DNA of 64,000 nucleotides, taken from NCBI RefSeq assembly GCF_009727155.1, contig NZ_WNWM01000002.1, positions 4,650,001 through 4,714,000 on the forward strand. The letters run 5' to 3'. The position numbers were made by a program, and so were the translations under genes. This stretch comes from Pseudoduganella dura. Lineage in GTDB: Bacteria > Pseudomonadota > Gammaproteobacteria > Burkholderiales > Burkholderiaceae_D. Of this stretch, positions 27,546 to 39,672 are shown piece by piece. How positions within the stretch are numbered: position 1 is the first letter of the stretch; each line of letters begins with the position of its first letter. A model generated the notes under the pieces. That model saw only the letters and a list, made by a program, of their open reading frames with translations, did not search any database and was not told where the DNA came from.

Positions 27546-28019
27546 ATGGACAATCTGACAATACGACCCGCTACCGTTGCCGACGCGACCGCGATCGGTT
27601 CCCTCGTGCTGGACCTGCTGCCATACCTGACCGTGCACCCGCAAGGGCTGGGGGCCGAAAAATTCATCTCCAATGTCGGCATCGACGCCCAGCGGCGCTA
27701 TCTCGGGCAGGACAACTTCCGCTACCACGTCGCGCTGAGGGGCGATGAACTGCTGGGCGTCGTCGCCGTGCGCGACAACACGCACCTGTTCCACCTGTTC
27801 GTCAGGGAGGCGCTGCACGGCCAGGGCCTGGGGCAACGCCTGTGGCAACTGGCGCGCGACGAGGCGATTGCAAAGGGGAATCCGGGAAGTTTCACCGTCA
27901 ATGCCGCGGGGCGGGCTGCCGGCTGGTACGTGCGCCTCGGCTTCGTGCAGGTGGCGGAACGGATCGAGCACGATGGCATCGTCGACGTGCCGATGCGCTG
28001 GGAGAGCGGGGCAGCATAG
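27546..28019 (+). CDS. GNAT-family N-acetyltransferase
   Basis: 157 residues from ATG 27546; the codons before it have no SD and are not conserved-looking. Acetyl-CoA binding motif A is seen as F-V-R-E-A-L-H-G-Q-G-L-G-Q-R-L-W (about 85-100), with the N-A-A-G-R-A-A-G-W-Y-V-R-L-G-F motif B/C segment near 122-136. It transfers an acetyl group to an unknown amine. No operon partner. The PRC-barrel gene downstream is convergent. Confidence 0.85.
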   Translation: MDNLTIRPATVADATAIGSLVLDLLPYLTVHPQGLGAEKFISNVGIDAQRRYLGQDNFRYHVALRGDELLGVVAVRDNTHLFHLFVREALHGQGLGQRLWQLARDEAIAKGNPGSFTVNAAGRAAGWYVRLGFVQVAERIEHDGIVDVPMRWESGAA

Positions 28020-28060
28020 GCGGCCCGCATCGGCCGGTTGCACAAGAAGCGGGGCAGCAC

Positions 28061-28090
28061 AAAAGACGCGTGCTCCCGAAGGAGCACGCG
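28061..28090 (-). terminator. Terminator of the PRC-barrel gene
   Basis: On the minus strand CGCGTGCTCC-TTCG-GGAGCACGCG makes a perfect 10-bp stem with a stable UUCG loop, followed by TCTTTT. Confidence 0.85.
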
Positions 28091-28178
28091 GGCGGCCGGG
28101 TTATGGCCGAAGCCGGCGGCCCGCGCAGGACGCAACCGGCAAGGTGGGACGGGTCAGCGTGGCCGGCCCGTCACGCCA

Positions 28179-28640
28179 TCAGAGCACGCGGCCTGAATCA
28201 TGCCCAAGCGGCGAGCTGCTGGTGCTGCTGCCAGTGCCGCGGGTAGCGGCGCTGGTACCGTAATAACTGTGGATTTCCGACGTCCAGGCCTGGTTGGCCA
28301 TGTCGGGCCAGTGGTCCTTGTCGAAGCCGGGCGCGTTCTCGATGCGCTCCTTGTCGATGTTCAGGCGCAGCTGGTGGTTGGCCGTGTCCAGCGCCAGCGC
28401 TTCCCAGGGTACCGCGAACAGTTTTTCGCCGATCGTCAGCACGCCGCCGGAAGCCATCACCACGTAGGAGATCTGGCCGGATTGCATGTCGATCATGATT
28501 TCCTTGACGGTGCCGAGGTGCTCGTCCTTCATGTTGTGCACGTGATCGCCGATCAGGGTATCGGCGCCCATCAGGCGCGGCCCCGGGCCGCCGTGGCCCT
28601 GGTCGACGTAGTTGCCGGATCCATCGCGTTCGTAACTCAT
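28179..28640 (-). CDS. PRC-barrel domain protein
   Basis: 153 residues from ATG 28640, which has AGGAGG 6 bp upstream. The PRC-barrel fold (about 23-100) contains L-M-G-A-D-T-L-I-G-D, G-T-V-K-E-I-M-I-D, I-S-Y-V-V-M-A-S-G-G-V and F-A-V-P-W. These domains occur in stress-induced or photosystem-assembly proteins; the free-standing form is common in soil betaproteobacteria and of unknown role. The tail is Ser/Thr/Gly-rich and probably disordered. Single gene. Confidence 0.85.
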   Translation of the reverse strand: MSYERDGSGNYVDQGHGGPGPRLMGADTLIGDHVHNMKDEHLGTVKEIMIDMQSGQISYVVMASGGVLTIGEKLFAVPWEALALDTANHQLRLNIDKERIENAPGFDKDHWPDMANQAWTSEIHSYYGTSAATRGTGSSTSSSPLGHDSGRVL

Positions 28641-28661
28641 GGTCGCCTCCTGTTGAAATAA

Positions 28662-32916
<4,255 letters not shown>

Positions 32917-32972
32917 CCGCGCCTGCAGCAACGGCGTTCGATGTACAGCGCCGTAACTTTCATCACTATGAC

Positions 32973-33001
32973 ACCGGCCGGGCTTCCCGGCCGGTTCTTT
33001 A
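32973..33001 (+). terminator. Terminator after eno
   Basis: ACCGGCCGGG-CTT-CCCGGCCGGT stem followed by TCTTTATTTT, ending just before ftsB. Some transcription may read through into ftsB. Confidence 0.85.
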
Positions 33002-33007
33002 TTTTCT

Positions 33008-33337
33008 ATGCGTCTGATTACCCTCGCCCTGGCAGCCCTGCTGCTGCTGATTCAGTATCCGTTATGGCTGGGGAAGGGCGGATGGCTCCGCGTGCAGGAC
33101 CTGGAGCAGCAGGTCGATGCGGCCCATGAAAAAAACGATGAACTCCGGCGCCGCAACGCCAAGCTCGATTCCGAAGTGCGCGACCTGAAGGATGGCACCG
33201 GTGCCGTCGAGGAACGTGCGCGCTACGAGCTGTCGATGATCAAGCAGAATGAAATCTACGTCCAGATCCTCCGCAAGGGCCAGATTCCCGGCGATGGCGC
33301 CACGCCGGCCCCGCCACCGGCCGAGCCGAAAAAGTAG
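33008..33337 (+). CDS. ftsB: Cell-division protein FtsB
   Basis: 109 residues. One transmembrane helix (about 4-21) followed by a coiled coil (about 28-65, heptads in D-L-E-Q-Q-V and L-R-R-R-N-A-K-L) and a small periplasmic end with [12 protein letters not shown]. Part of the FtsQLB complex that activates septal peptidoglycan synthesis. The eno-ftsB order is standard for the group. The Pro-rich C-tail ends directly at a dispersed repeat. Confidence 0.93.
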   Translation: MRLITLALAALLLLIQYPLWLGKGGWLRVQDLEQQVDAAHEKNDELRRRNAKLDSEVRDLKDGTGAVEERARYELSMIKQNEIYVQILRKGQIPGDGATPAPPPAEPKK

Positions 33338-33390
33338 GGACGGACCCTGTTTTCCGGGAAAAATCAGGGACGGACCCTGTTTTCCAGGAA
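33337..33390. repeat. Two tandem copies of the dispersed GGGACGGACCCTGTTTTCC repeat
   Basis: GGGACGGACCCTGTTTTCC starts at 33338 and again at 33368, the second followed by its partial inverted arm (CCAGGAAATCCCTGG). The first copy begins at the last base of the ftsB stop codon. Confidence 0.8.
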
Positions 33391-33441
33391 ATCCCTGGCT
33401 TTGCCGGTCCTTCCTTTCCCACGATTTTCCTATCTTGCTCA

Positions 33442-33476
33442 GCGCCAAAATGGCGCAGCGCGCACCACCTCGGTGC
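33442..33476 (+). promoter_or_regulatory. Paired NtrC-binding-site-like dyads before the ammonium transporter
   Basis: GCGCCAAAATGGCGC (33442-33456) and GCACCACCTCGGTGC (33462-33476). The second fits GCACC-N5-GGTGC exactly. Centres are 20 bp apart (two helical turns) and about 110 bp before the expected start of a sigma-54 transcript, the classic enhancer geometry. Confidence 0.7.
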
Positions 33477-33550
33477 TGCCGAGCTGTCAATAACGGTGCG
33501 AAACATCATTATTCGTTATTCCGCACTGGGATGGCCATCTCTCCCCAAAA

Positions 33551-33566
33551 CGGCACACTTCTTGCT
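33551..33566 (+). promoter_or_regulatory. Sigma-54 (RpoN) promoter of amt
   Basis: CGGCACACTTCTTGCT: the -24 GG (33552-33553) and -12 GC (33564-33565) are 10 bp apart, and GGCAC-N5-TTGC matches the RpoN consensus. The transcript would start near 33577, about 30 bp before the amt start. Confidence 0.8.
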
Positions 33567-33607
33567 CTCCCTTGGTGCTTTTGCACTTTGACAGGGAGTG
33601 GTGGTCG

Positions 33608-34813
33608 ATGGAGTCGTTCAAAAGCGGTGCGGATGCCTTGTTTGTCCTGTTGGGCGGCATCATGGTGCTGGCGATGCATGCCGGATTCGCGTTCCTCGAG
33701 CTGGGAACGGTGCGCAAGAAAAATCAGGTCAATGCGCTGGTCAAGATCCTGGCCGATTTCTCGGTGTCGGCCATCGTGTATTTCACCGTGGGCTACGGCA
33801 TCGCCTATGGCGTGCATTTCTTCGGGCCGACCGACACGCTCGTCGTCGGCAACGGCTATGGACTGGTCAAGTTTTTCTTCCTGCTGACATTCGCGGCGGC
33901 GATCCCCGCCATCATCTCGGGCGGCATCGCCGAGCGCGCGAAGTTCTATCCGCAGATGGTGGCCACGGCGCTGCTGGTCGGCTTCGTCTACCCGTTCTTC
34001 GAGGGTATCGCCTGGAACAACCGCTTCGGCTTCCAGGCCGCGCTGGAAGCGGCATTCGGCGCGCCGTTCCACGACTTCGCCGGATCGATCGTCGTGCATG
34101 CCGTGGGCGGCTGGGCGGCGCTGCCGGCCGTGCTGCTGCTGGGCGCGCGCCGGGGGCGCTACGGCAGGGATGGCCGCATCTCCGCGCATCCGCCGTCGAA
34201 CATTCCCTTCCTGGCGCTCGGTGCATGGATCCTCGCCGTGGGCTGGTTCGGCTTCAACGTGATGAGCGCGCAAACGCTGGACAAGATCAACGGCCTGGTC
34301 GCCGTCAATTCGCTGATGGCGCTGGCGGGCGGCACGCTGGCCGCGCTGGTGCTCGGCAAGAACGACCCCGGCTTCGTCCATAATGGCCCGCTGGCGGGCC
34401 TGGTGGCCGTGTGCGCCGGTTCGGACCTGATGCATCCGCTTGGCGCGCTGGCGACCGGCGCGGTGGCCGGTGCGATCTTCGTCGTGATGTTCACGCTGGC
34501 GCAGAACCGCTGGAAGATCGACGACGTGCTGGGCGTGTGGCCGCTGCACGGCCTGTGCGGCGCCTGGGGCGGCATCGCGGCCGGCATCTTCGGCAGCCAT
34601 GCGCTGGGCGGGCTGGGCGGCGTATCGATGATGTCGCAGATTGCCGGCACGCTGCTGGGCATCGCCATCGCCACGGCCGGCGGCGCGCTGGTGTACGGCG
34701 TGCTGAAGGCCACCATGGGCCTGCGGCTCGACCCGGAGCAGGAATTCGACGGCGCCGACCTGTCGATCCATAAGATCAGCGCCACGCCGGAACGGGAAAC
34801 CATCGCCGGGTGA
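33608..34813 (+). CDS. amt: Ammonium transporter (Amt family)
   Basis: 401 residues, 11 predicted membrane helices. The twin pore histidines are visible as His164 (S-I-V-V-H-A-V-G-G) and His314 (W-P-L-H-G-L-C-G-A-W-G-G). The F-E-G-I-A-W-N-N and D-D-V-L-G-V-W segments of the family are present. Start at 33608 with GGGAG about 9 bp upstream. It imports ammonium when nitrogen is scarce. No glnK gene is adjacent, unlike the usual glnK-amtB pair. Strong sigma-54/NtrC signals upstream imply nitrogen control. Confidence 0.95.
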   Translation: MESFKSGADALFVLLGGIMVLAMHAGFAFLELGTVRKKNQVNALVKILADFSVSAIVYFTVGYGIAYGVHFFGPTDTLVVGNGYGLVKFFFLLTFAAAIPAIISGGIAERAKFYPQMVATALLVGFVYPFFEGIAWNNRFGFQAALEAAFGAPFHDFAGSIVVHAVGGWAALPAVLLLGARRGRYGRDGRISAHPPSNIPFLALGAWILAVGWFGFNVMSAQTLDKINGLVAVNSLMALAGGTLAALVLGKNDPGFVHNGPLAGLVAVCAGSDLMHPLGALATGAVAGAIFVVMFTLAQNRWKIDDVLGVWPLHGLCGAWGGIAAGIFGSHALGGLGGVSMMSQIAGTLLGIAIATAGGALVYGVLKATMGLRLDPEQEFDGADLSIHKISATPERETIAG

Positions 34814-34911
34814 TGCCGACCACCGTGGCGTATCGGCCACGCGCCCGCGGTATGTTCTGAACGTACCGCACGGCACGTGGCAGGTACATTACGCAACATA
34901 TCCGAGCTTGC

Positions 34912-34930
34912 AAATAAGAATCATTCGCAT
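34912..34930 (+). promoter_or_regulatory. Fur-box-like site before the heme receptor
   Basis: AAATAAGAATCATTCGCAT resembles the 19-bp Fur consensus (GATAATGATAATCATTATC), with the GAATCATT core kept. It lies 75 bp before the receptor start. Confidence 0.6.
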
Positions 34931-35004
34931 TAGGATGGTGGTCTTCGCCAGCCACCTGTTCCGGACCGGGAGCCAGCTTCAACTGACTCTCTCACTGGAA
35001 CACC

Positions 35005-37251
35005 ATGGATGCACTTATCGCGCGCCGGCGCCTGCTGCCGGCCCTGTTGATGTCCGCGCTGGCGCCGCTGGCGCAGGCGCAATCGACCTCCGCCCTCGGC
35101 GAAATCACCGTTACCGCGCAGCGCGACGCGGCGGCCAGGGCCGGCACCACCACGGCCGTCACGGCCGACGACCTGGCGCGCCAGGCGGCGCAGAACATGC
35201 AGAACATCGCCCGCTACGCCCCGCTGGTCAACGTGCCGAACGCGGCGAGCGGTTCGGGCAGCGTGTGGGACAGCAGCGGCAACACGGGCTTCAACATCCG
35301 CGGCATCGAAGGCAACCGCGTCAGCATGGACCTGGACGGCATCGCGCTGCCCGATGCCGCGCCGAAGCCGGATGGCTCCAGCCTGAACAGCTTCGGCATC
35401 GGCCGCGACTACTTCGACCCGGAGACGTTCCGCGAAGTGAACATCGCATCCGGGACTACCGGCGCCGGCCCCGCCACGCCGGGCCTGGGCGGCTCGGTGC
35501 AGTTCGTCACCAGGGCGCCGGAGGATTACCTGAACGCCGACCGCCCCGTCTACGCCGACTACAAGTTCGGCTACGACGGCTCGAACAACATGCGCATGCA
35601 TGCGCTGACCGGGGCGGCGCAGGCCGGCGGCCTGCAATTGCTAACGGTGTTCGTGCATCGCGACGGCAAGGAATATGAATCCGCCGGCAGCGCCGTGGCC
35701 AACCCGGACGACTGGACGTCCGACGCGCTGCTGGCCAAGATCGCGTGGTCGCCGCTGGCCGGCCACAAGCTGACCGCCACGGTCGACGCCTACCAGGCCA
35801 GCCATACCCGCGCCTACATCAACAAGACCAGCACGCTGTACCCGGAAGGCGTCGACCAGCAATCCGACACGCGCCGCAGCCGCTTCTCGCTCGATCATGC
35901 ATTCGCCGGCAAGGCGGCATTGTTCGACAAGCTCGAATCGCGCATTTACGCGCAGAACTCGGAAGTCGACGACCAGACGACCGGCCCCTACGTGTCCGGC
36001 GGCCAGCGCTACTTCCGCACGATCGAGACGGGCTACTTCAACAAGAGCCGCGGCCTGGCCAGCAACGCCGTCAAGGAGCTTGGCGCGCACCGGCTGTCCT
36101 ATGGCATCAGCGCGGAAGACACCGAAACGCGCCGCCCGTGGCGCGAGGACCGCACCGTGCTCGCCACCGGCGCCCACCAGATCACCAGCAAGAACCGGAT
36201 GGTGGACACGGACACCACGAAGCTGGCGGCCTTCGCCAGCGCCGACCTGGCGCTGGCCGACGGCCTGACGCTGACGCCGGGCCTGCGCTACGACTGGCGC
36301 GAGATGAAGCCGGAGAACATCGAAGACTACGTGGTGGCCGTGCCAGCGGCGCGCGAGGAGCTGCGCAAGCGGAAGGACGACTACTTCACGCCGAGCCTGG
36401 AGCTGGCGTGGAAATTCCGTCCCGAGCTGATGGCCTACGCGAAATACACGCGCGGCACGCGCCTGCCCACCGCGGCGGAACTGACCGGCACCTATGACTC
36501 GTTCAGCTACACCGCTGCCGGCAACGGCTACGCGGTGCTCGGCAACGCCGACGTGAAAAAGGAAACCAGCAACGCGTTCGAGCTGGGCCTGAAGGGGCAC
36601 CCGGCGCGCGGCGTGACGATGGATGCGGCGGTGTTCCACACGAAGTACAGGAACTTCATCGAATACGCCACGCAGCCGGCCGACCCGGTCAATTATCCGA
36701 CCATCACGCAGGGCCTGTTCCGGCCCGAGAACGTGGGCGACGCGAAGACCTGGGGCGCGGAAATCTCAGGCAGCTTCGCGCTGGGCGAATGGAACGCGGC
36801 GCTGAACGGCGCCAGCGTGACCGTGGGTGCCGGCGTGCAGCACAGCAAGGCGCGCAACACCGAGACGGGTGCCGAAGGCGAACTGGCCTCGACCTTGCCG
36901 CGCAAGATCAGCACCACGTTCGCATGGGATGATCCGGCCAAGCGGGGCGGGGCGACGCTGTCCATCTTCAACGTGCGCGGCAAGCAGGCCGAGCCCGACG
37001 TGATCTCGAACGTGACCACCGCACGCTTCGCCGTGCCCGGCGCCACGGTGGCCGACCTGACCGCCTACTGGAACATCGGCAAGCATGCCGCCATCACGGC
37101 CGGCATCTACAACCTGACCGACAAGAAATACTGGGATTACGCATCGTCGCGCAGCCTTGCCGCCGGCACCACGGCCGCGACGCTGGCCGATATCGAACGC
37201 CAGGCGCGTCCGGGCCGCTACGGCGCCGTGACGCTCAAAGTAATTTACTGA
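35005..37251 (+). CDS. TonB-dependent heme/hemoglobin-type receptor
   Basis: 748 residues with signal peptide (cleavage near 25, A-Q-A-Q). The plug domain (about 35-170) contains I-T-V-T-A-Q-R (TonB-box-like) and N-I-R-G-I-E-G-N-R-V. The barrel has the F-H-T-K-Y-R-N-F-I-E and N-L-T-D-K-K-Y-W patterns of the hemoglobin/transferrin/lactoferrin receptor family and ends in an aromatic residue. A heme substrate is supported by the next gene, an HmuS-type protein 10 bp downstream, and by the Fur-like box. No hmuTUV transporter genes are adjacent. Confidence 0.85.
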   Translation: MDALIARRRLLPALLMSALAPLAQAQSTSALGEITVTAQRDAAARAGTTTAVTADDLARQAAQNMQNIARYAPLVNVPNAASGSGSVWDSSGNTGFNIRGIEGNRVSMDLDGIALPDAAPKPDGSSLNSFGIGRDYFDPETFREVNIASGTTGAGPATPGLGGSVQFVTRAPEDYLNADRPVYADYKFGYDGSNNMRMHALTGAAQAGGLQLLTVFVHRDGKEYESAGSAVANPDDWTSDALLAKIAWSPLAGHKLTATVDAYQASHTRAYINKTSTLYPEGVDQQSDTRRSRFSLDHAFAGKAALFDKLESRIYAQNSEVDDQTTGPYVSGGQRYFRTIETGYFNKSRGLASNAVKELGAHRLSYGISAEDTETRRPWREDRTVLATGAHQITSKNRMVDTDTTKLAAFASADLALADGLTLTPGLRYDWREMKPENIEDYVVAVPAAREELRKRKDDYFTPSLELAWKFRPELMAYAKYTRGTRLPTAAELTGTYDSFSYTAAGNGYAVLGNADVKKETSNAFELGLKGHPARGVTMDAAVFHTKYRNFIEYATQPADPVNYPTITQGLFRPENVGDAKTWGAEISGSFALGEWNAALNGASVTVGAGVQHSKARNTETGAEGELASTLPRKISTTFAWDDPAKRGGATLSIFNVRGKQAEPDVISNVTTARFAVPGATVADLTAYWNIGKHAAITAGIYNLTDKKYWDYASSRSLAAGTTAATLADIERQARPGRYGAVTLKVIY

Positions 37252-37261
37252 GGAGAAAAGC

Positions 37262-38416
37262 ATGAAAACCCACCGTCGTTACCTTCGCCTGCTGGCCCTG
37301 TCCGGCGCTCTCGTTCTTGCCACGGGCGCGGGCCACGCCCACGCCGCCACGCTGGCCGAACGCTGGAACGCGCTGCGCACCGAGCAGCCCAAGCTCGGCA
37401 TCCGCGACGCCGCGAAACAACTGAACGTCTCCGAGGCCGAACTGCTGGCGACCGGCATCGGCAATACCGTCACGCGCCTGGCCGACACCAGCAACGCGCC
37501 GCGCGAAATCATGCGCCGCGCGCTGGACCTGGGCAAGGTGATGGGGCTGACGCGCAACGAGAACGGCGTCATCGAAGTCGCGGGCGTCGCCACGCGCATT
37601 GCCAAGCAAGGGGATGAAGGCGCCAGGGATGCGGAAAAGGAAGCGCGCGAACTGAACATCGCCGGCGGCTACCTGGGCGGCCCGATCGACCTGCGCTTCC
37701 ACTTCGCGAAATGGAAGCATGCGTTCGCCGTGGTCCAGCCGGGCAGGGACGGCGCCGTGTCGCGCAGCCTGCAGTTCTTCGACGAGAACGGCAATGCCGT
37801 GCACAAGGTCTACCTGAAGGACGACAGCAAGATCGCCGTGTTCGACAAGCTGGTGGCCGACTTCCGCCATCCGCAGCAGGACGGCAAGCTGGCCATCGCG
37901 GCGGCCCCTCTGAAAGCGGCCGACACGCCGGACGCTTCGGTGGACGTCAAGGAATTCCAGCAGGCCTGGAAAGAGATGTCGGACGTGCACCAGTTCAACC
38001 GCATCGTTTCCGAGTTCAAGCTGTCGCGCGAACAGGCCCTGCGCCTCGCCCCGGCCGGCGCCGTGCAGAAGGTAACGCCGCAGGCCGTGCGCCAGCTGCT
38101 GGAACAGGCTGCCGCGAAACAGGTGCCGATCATGGCGTTCGTCGGCAACGGCGGCGTCACGCAGATCTACAGCGGCAAGATCGGCAAGGTGCAGGAAACG
38201 GCCGGCTACTTCAACGTGCTGGACCCCGACTTCAACCTGCACCTGCGCGACAAGGCATTCAGGGCAGGCTATGTGCTGCAGCGCGCCGGCGTGACATCGG
38301 TGGAGTTCTACGACGACAAGGGCGAGCTGGTGGTCACGTTCTTCGGCGTGCGCGAGCGGGGCAAGCCGCAGCCGCAGCCGTGGCTGGACCTGGCGGCCGC
38401 GTTGCCGAAGGGTTGA
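37262..38416 (+). CDS. HmuS/HemS-like hemin-handling protein with a signal peptide
   Basis: 384 residues. Two tandem ChuX/HutX-type repeats: about 40-205 (containing R-S-L-Q-F-F-D-E-N-G-N-A-V-H-K-V-Y-L) and 225-380. His181 in A-V-H-K corresponds to the heme-ligating His of HemS/ShuS. Unlike the cytoplasmic family members, residues 1-28 look like a Sec signal (R-R then a long hydrophobic stretch, A-H-A-A cleavage), so it is predicted to be periplasmic. It could carry heme received by the TonB receptor. AGGAG precedes the start, and it is co-transcribed with the receptor. Confidence 0.85.
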   Translation: MKTHRRYLRLLALSGALVLATGAGHAHAATLAERWNALRTEQPKLGIRDAAKQLNVSEAELLATGIGNTVTRLADTSNAPREIMRRALDLGKVMGLTRNENGVIEVAGVATRIAKQGDEGARDAEKEARELNIAGGYLGGPIDLRFHFAKWKHAFAVVQPGRDGAVSRSLQFFDENGNAVHKVYLKDDSKIAVFDKLVADFRHPQQDGKLAIAAAPLKAADTPDASVDVKEFQQAWKEMSDVHQFNRIVSEFKLSREQALRLAPAGAVQKVTPQAVRQLLEQAAAKQVPIMAFVGNGGVTQIYSGKIGKVQETAGYFNVLDPDFNLHLRDKAFRAGYVLQRAGVTSVEFYDDKGELVVTFFGVRERGKPQPQPWLDLAAALPKG

Positions 38417-38521
38417 CGACCAAGGCCCGCAGCGGATGAACGCTGGTGTCGGACACCGGTTTTCGTCCGCAATGGCCCCGGCCGCTGAAGTCGGGTTGCC
38501 TCGACCGCAGCGATCCGCAGG

Positions 38522-39586
38522 CTACCGGGGAATCAGCTTCTCCCGCTTCAACCGCTCGAACAGATCGAAGAACGCCTCCGGCGTGCCCTGGTAGTCGAGG
38601 AATCCGGCCTGGCGGCTCTTCGTCATGTCGGTGATGACTTCCATGGGCCGGCCCAGGTCGGCGTCGGTATGCCACCAGGAGGCCAGGCGCGTCACGTCCG
38701 CTTCGGCAAGCCCGTGCTGTCCGGCGATCTCGCGCCACAACGCCGGCGCGTCGTTCATCCGTGCTTCCAGCGGGCTGATCTCATCCGGTAGCGGCGCGGC
38801 CTCGATGCCGAAGTAATCGGCCAGTTTCGGCCACAGCCACTGCCAGCGGAACACGTCGCCGTTGACGACGTTGAAGTCTTCGTTCTCGCCCGCGGCATTG
38901 GTCGATGCCCATTCCAGGTGCCGCGCCAGCAGGCGTGCATCCGTCACGTCCACCAGGCCCGACCATTGCTGCCGGCTGCCGGGGAACACGAAAGGCTGGC
39001 CGGTATGCTTGCACAGCGTGGCATACACGGCGAGCGTCTGGCCCATGTTCATCGCGTTGCCGACCGCGAAGCCGACGATCGTGTGCGGCCGGTGCACGCT
39101 CCAGGTAAAGCCGAACTCCTTCGCGGCGTCGAACAGGCGGTCTTCCTGTTCATAGTAGAAATTCGGCACATCCTGGCGGCCCTGTTCCTCGCGGAACGGC
39201 GTGACCGGCACCGCGCCCTTGCCATAGGCGTCGAACGGGCCGAGATAGTGCTTCAGGCCCGTCACGAGCGCCACGTGGCGCACCGAACCGGCCGGGCCGA
39301 CGGCGTCGAGCACGTTCTTGACCATCGCGCCGTTGACGCGGATGTTTTCCTCTTCGCTGGCCTGCCGCGACCATGCGGTAATGAAGACATGGCTGGGGTC
39401 CACGCCGGCCAGTGCCTGCGCCACGTCGGGCGACGTGAGGTCGGCGCTGATCTGCCGTACGCCCGGCACGCCCGGTGTACGGCCGCGCGATACGCCGTGC
39501 ACTTCCCAGCCCTGGGCCAGCAGCCGCTCGGCCAGCGCGCTGCCGACGACGCCGCTGCCGCCGATGATGAGTGCCTTGTTGGTCAT
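38522..39586 (-). CDS. PRISE-type short-chain reductase (progesterone 5-beta-reductase / iridoid-synthase-like)
   Basis: 354 residues. The Rossmann start is A-L-I-I-G-G-S-G-V-V-G-S. The family motifs T-G-L-K-H-Y-L-G-P-F, F-Y-Y-E-Q-E-D, S-V-H-R-P-H-T-I-V-G and N-V-V-N-G-D-V-F-R-W are in order. PRISE enzymes reduce enones with NADPH; bacterial substrates are mostly unknown. Atypical SDR active site: Tyr in Y-Y-E-Q-E-D and Lys in G-L-K. Stands alone, convergent with the heme operon. Confidence 0.85.
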   Translation of the reverse strand: MTNKALIIGGSGVVGSALAERLLAQGWEVHGVSRGRTPGVPGVRQISADLTSPDVAQALAGVDPSHVFITAWSRQASEEENIRVNGAMVKNVLDAVGPAGSVRHVALVTGLKHYLGPFDAYGKGAVPVTPFREEQGRQDVPNFYYEQEDRLFDAAKEFGFTWSVHRPHTIVGFAVGNAMNMGQTLAVYATLCKHTGQPFVFPGSRQQWSGLVDVTDARLLARHLEWASTNAAGENEDFNVVNGDVFRWQWLWPKLADYFGIEAAPLPDEISPLEARMNDAPALWREIAGQHGLAEADVTRLASWWHTDADLGRPMEVITDMTKSRQAGFLDYQGTPEAFFDLFERLKREKLIPR

Positions 39587-39625
39587 GCTTTACTCCCGTT
39601 GGACAAAGCAGGACTGTAACGTAAA

Positions 39626-39656
39626 CGGCGGCGCACGCAGGAACGGTGCGCCGCCG
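39626..39656 (-). terminator. Hairpin downstream of the GDPD gene
   Basis: CGGCGGCGCAC (39626-39636) pairs with GTGCGCCGCCG (39646-39656), 17 bp beyond the GDPD stop. Only a short T run follows on the minus strand. Confidence 0.55.
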
Positions 39657-39672
39657 CTGCAACGGCAGAGCG

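Noticed and set aside
33572..33607. Earlier start for amt
   Set aside because: It lies at or before the predicted sigma-54 transcript start and lacks an SD; ATG 33608 gives the conserved membrane start.
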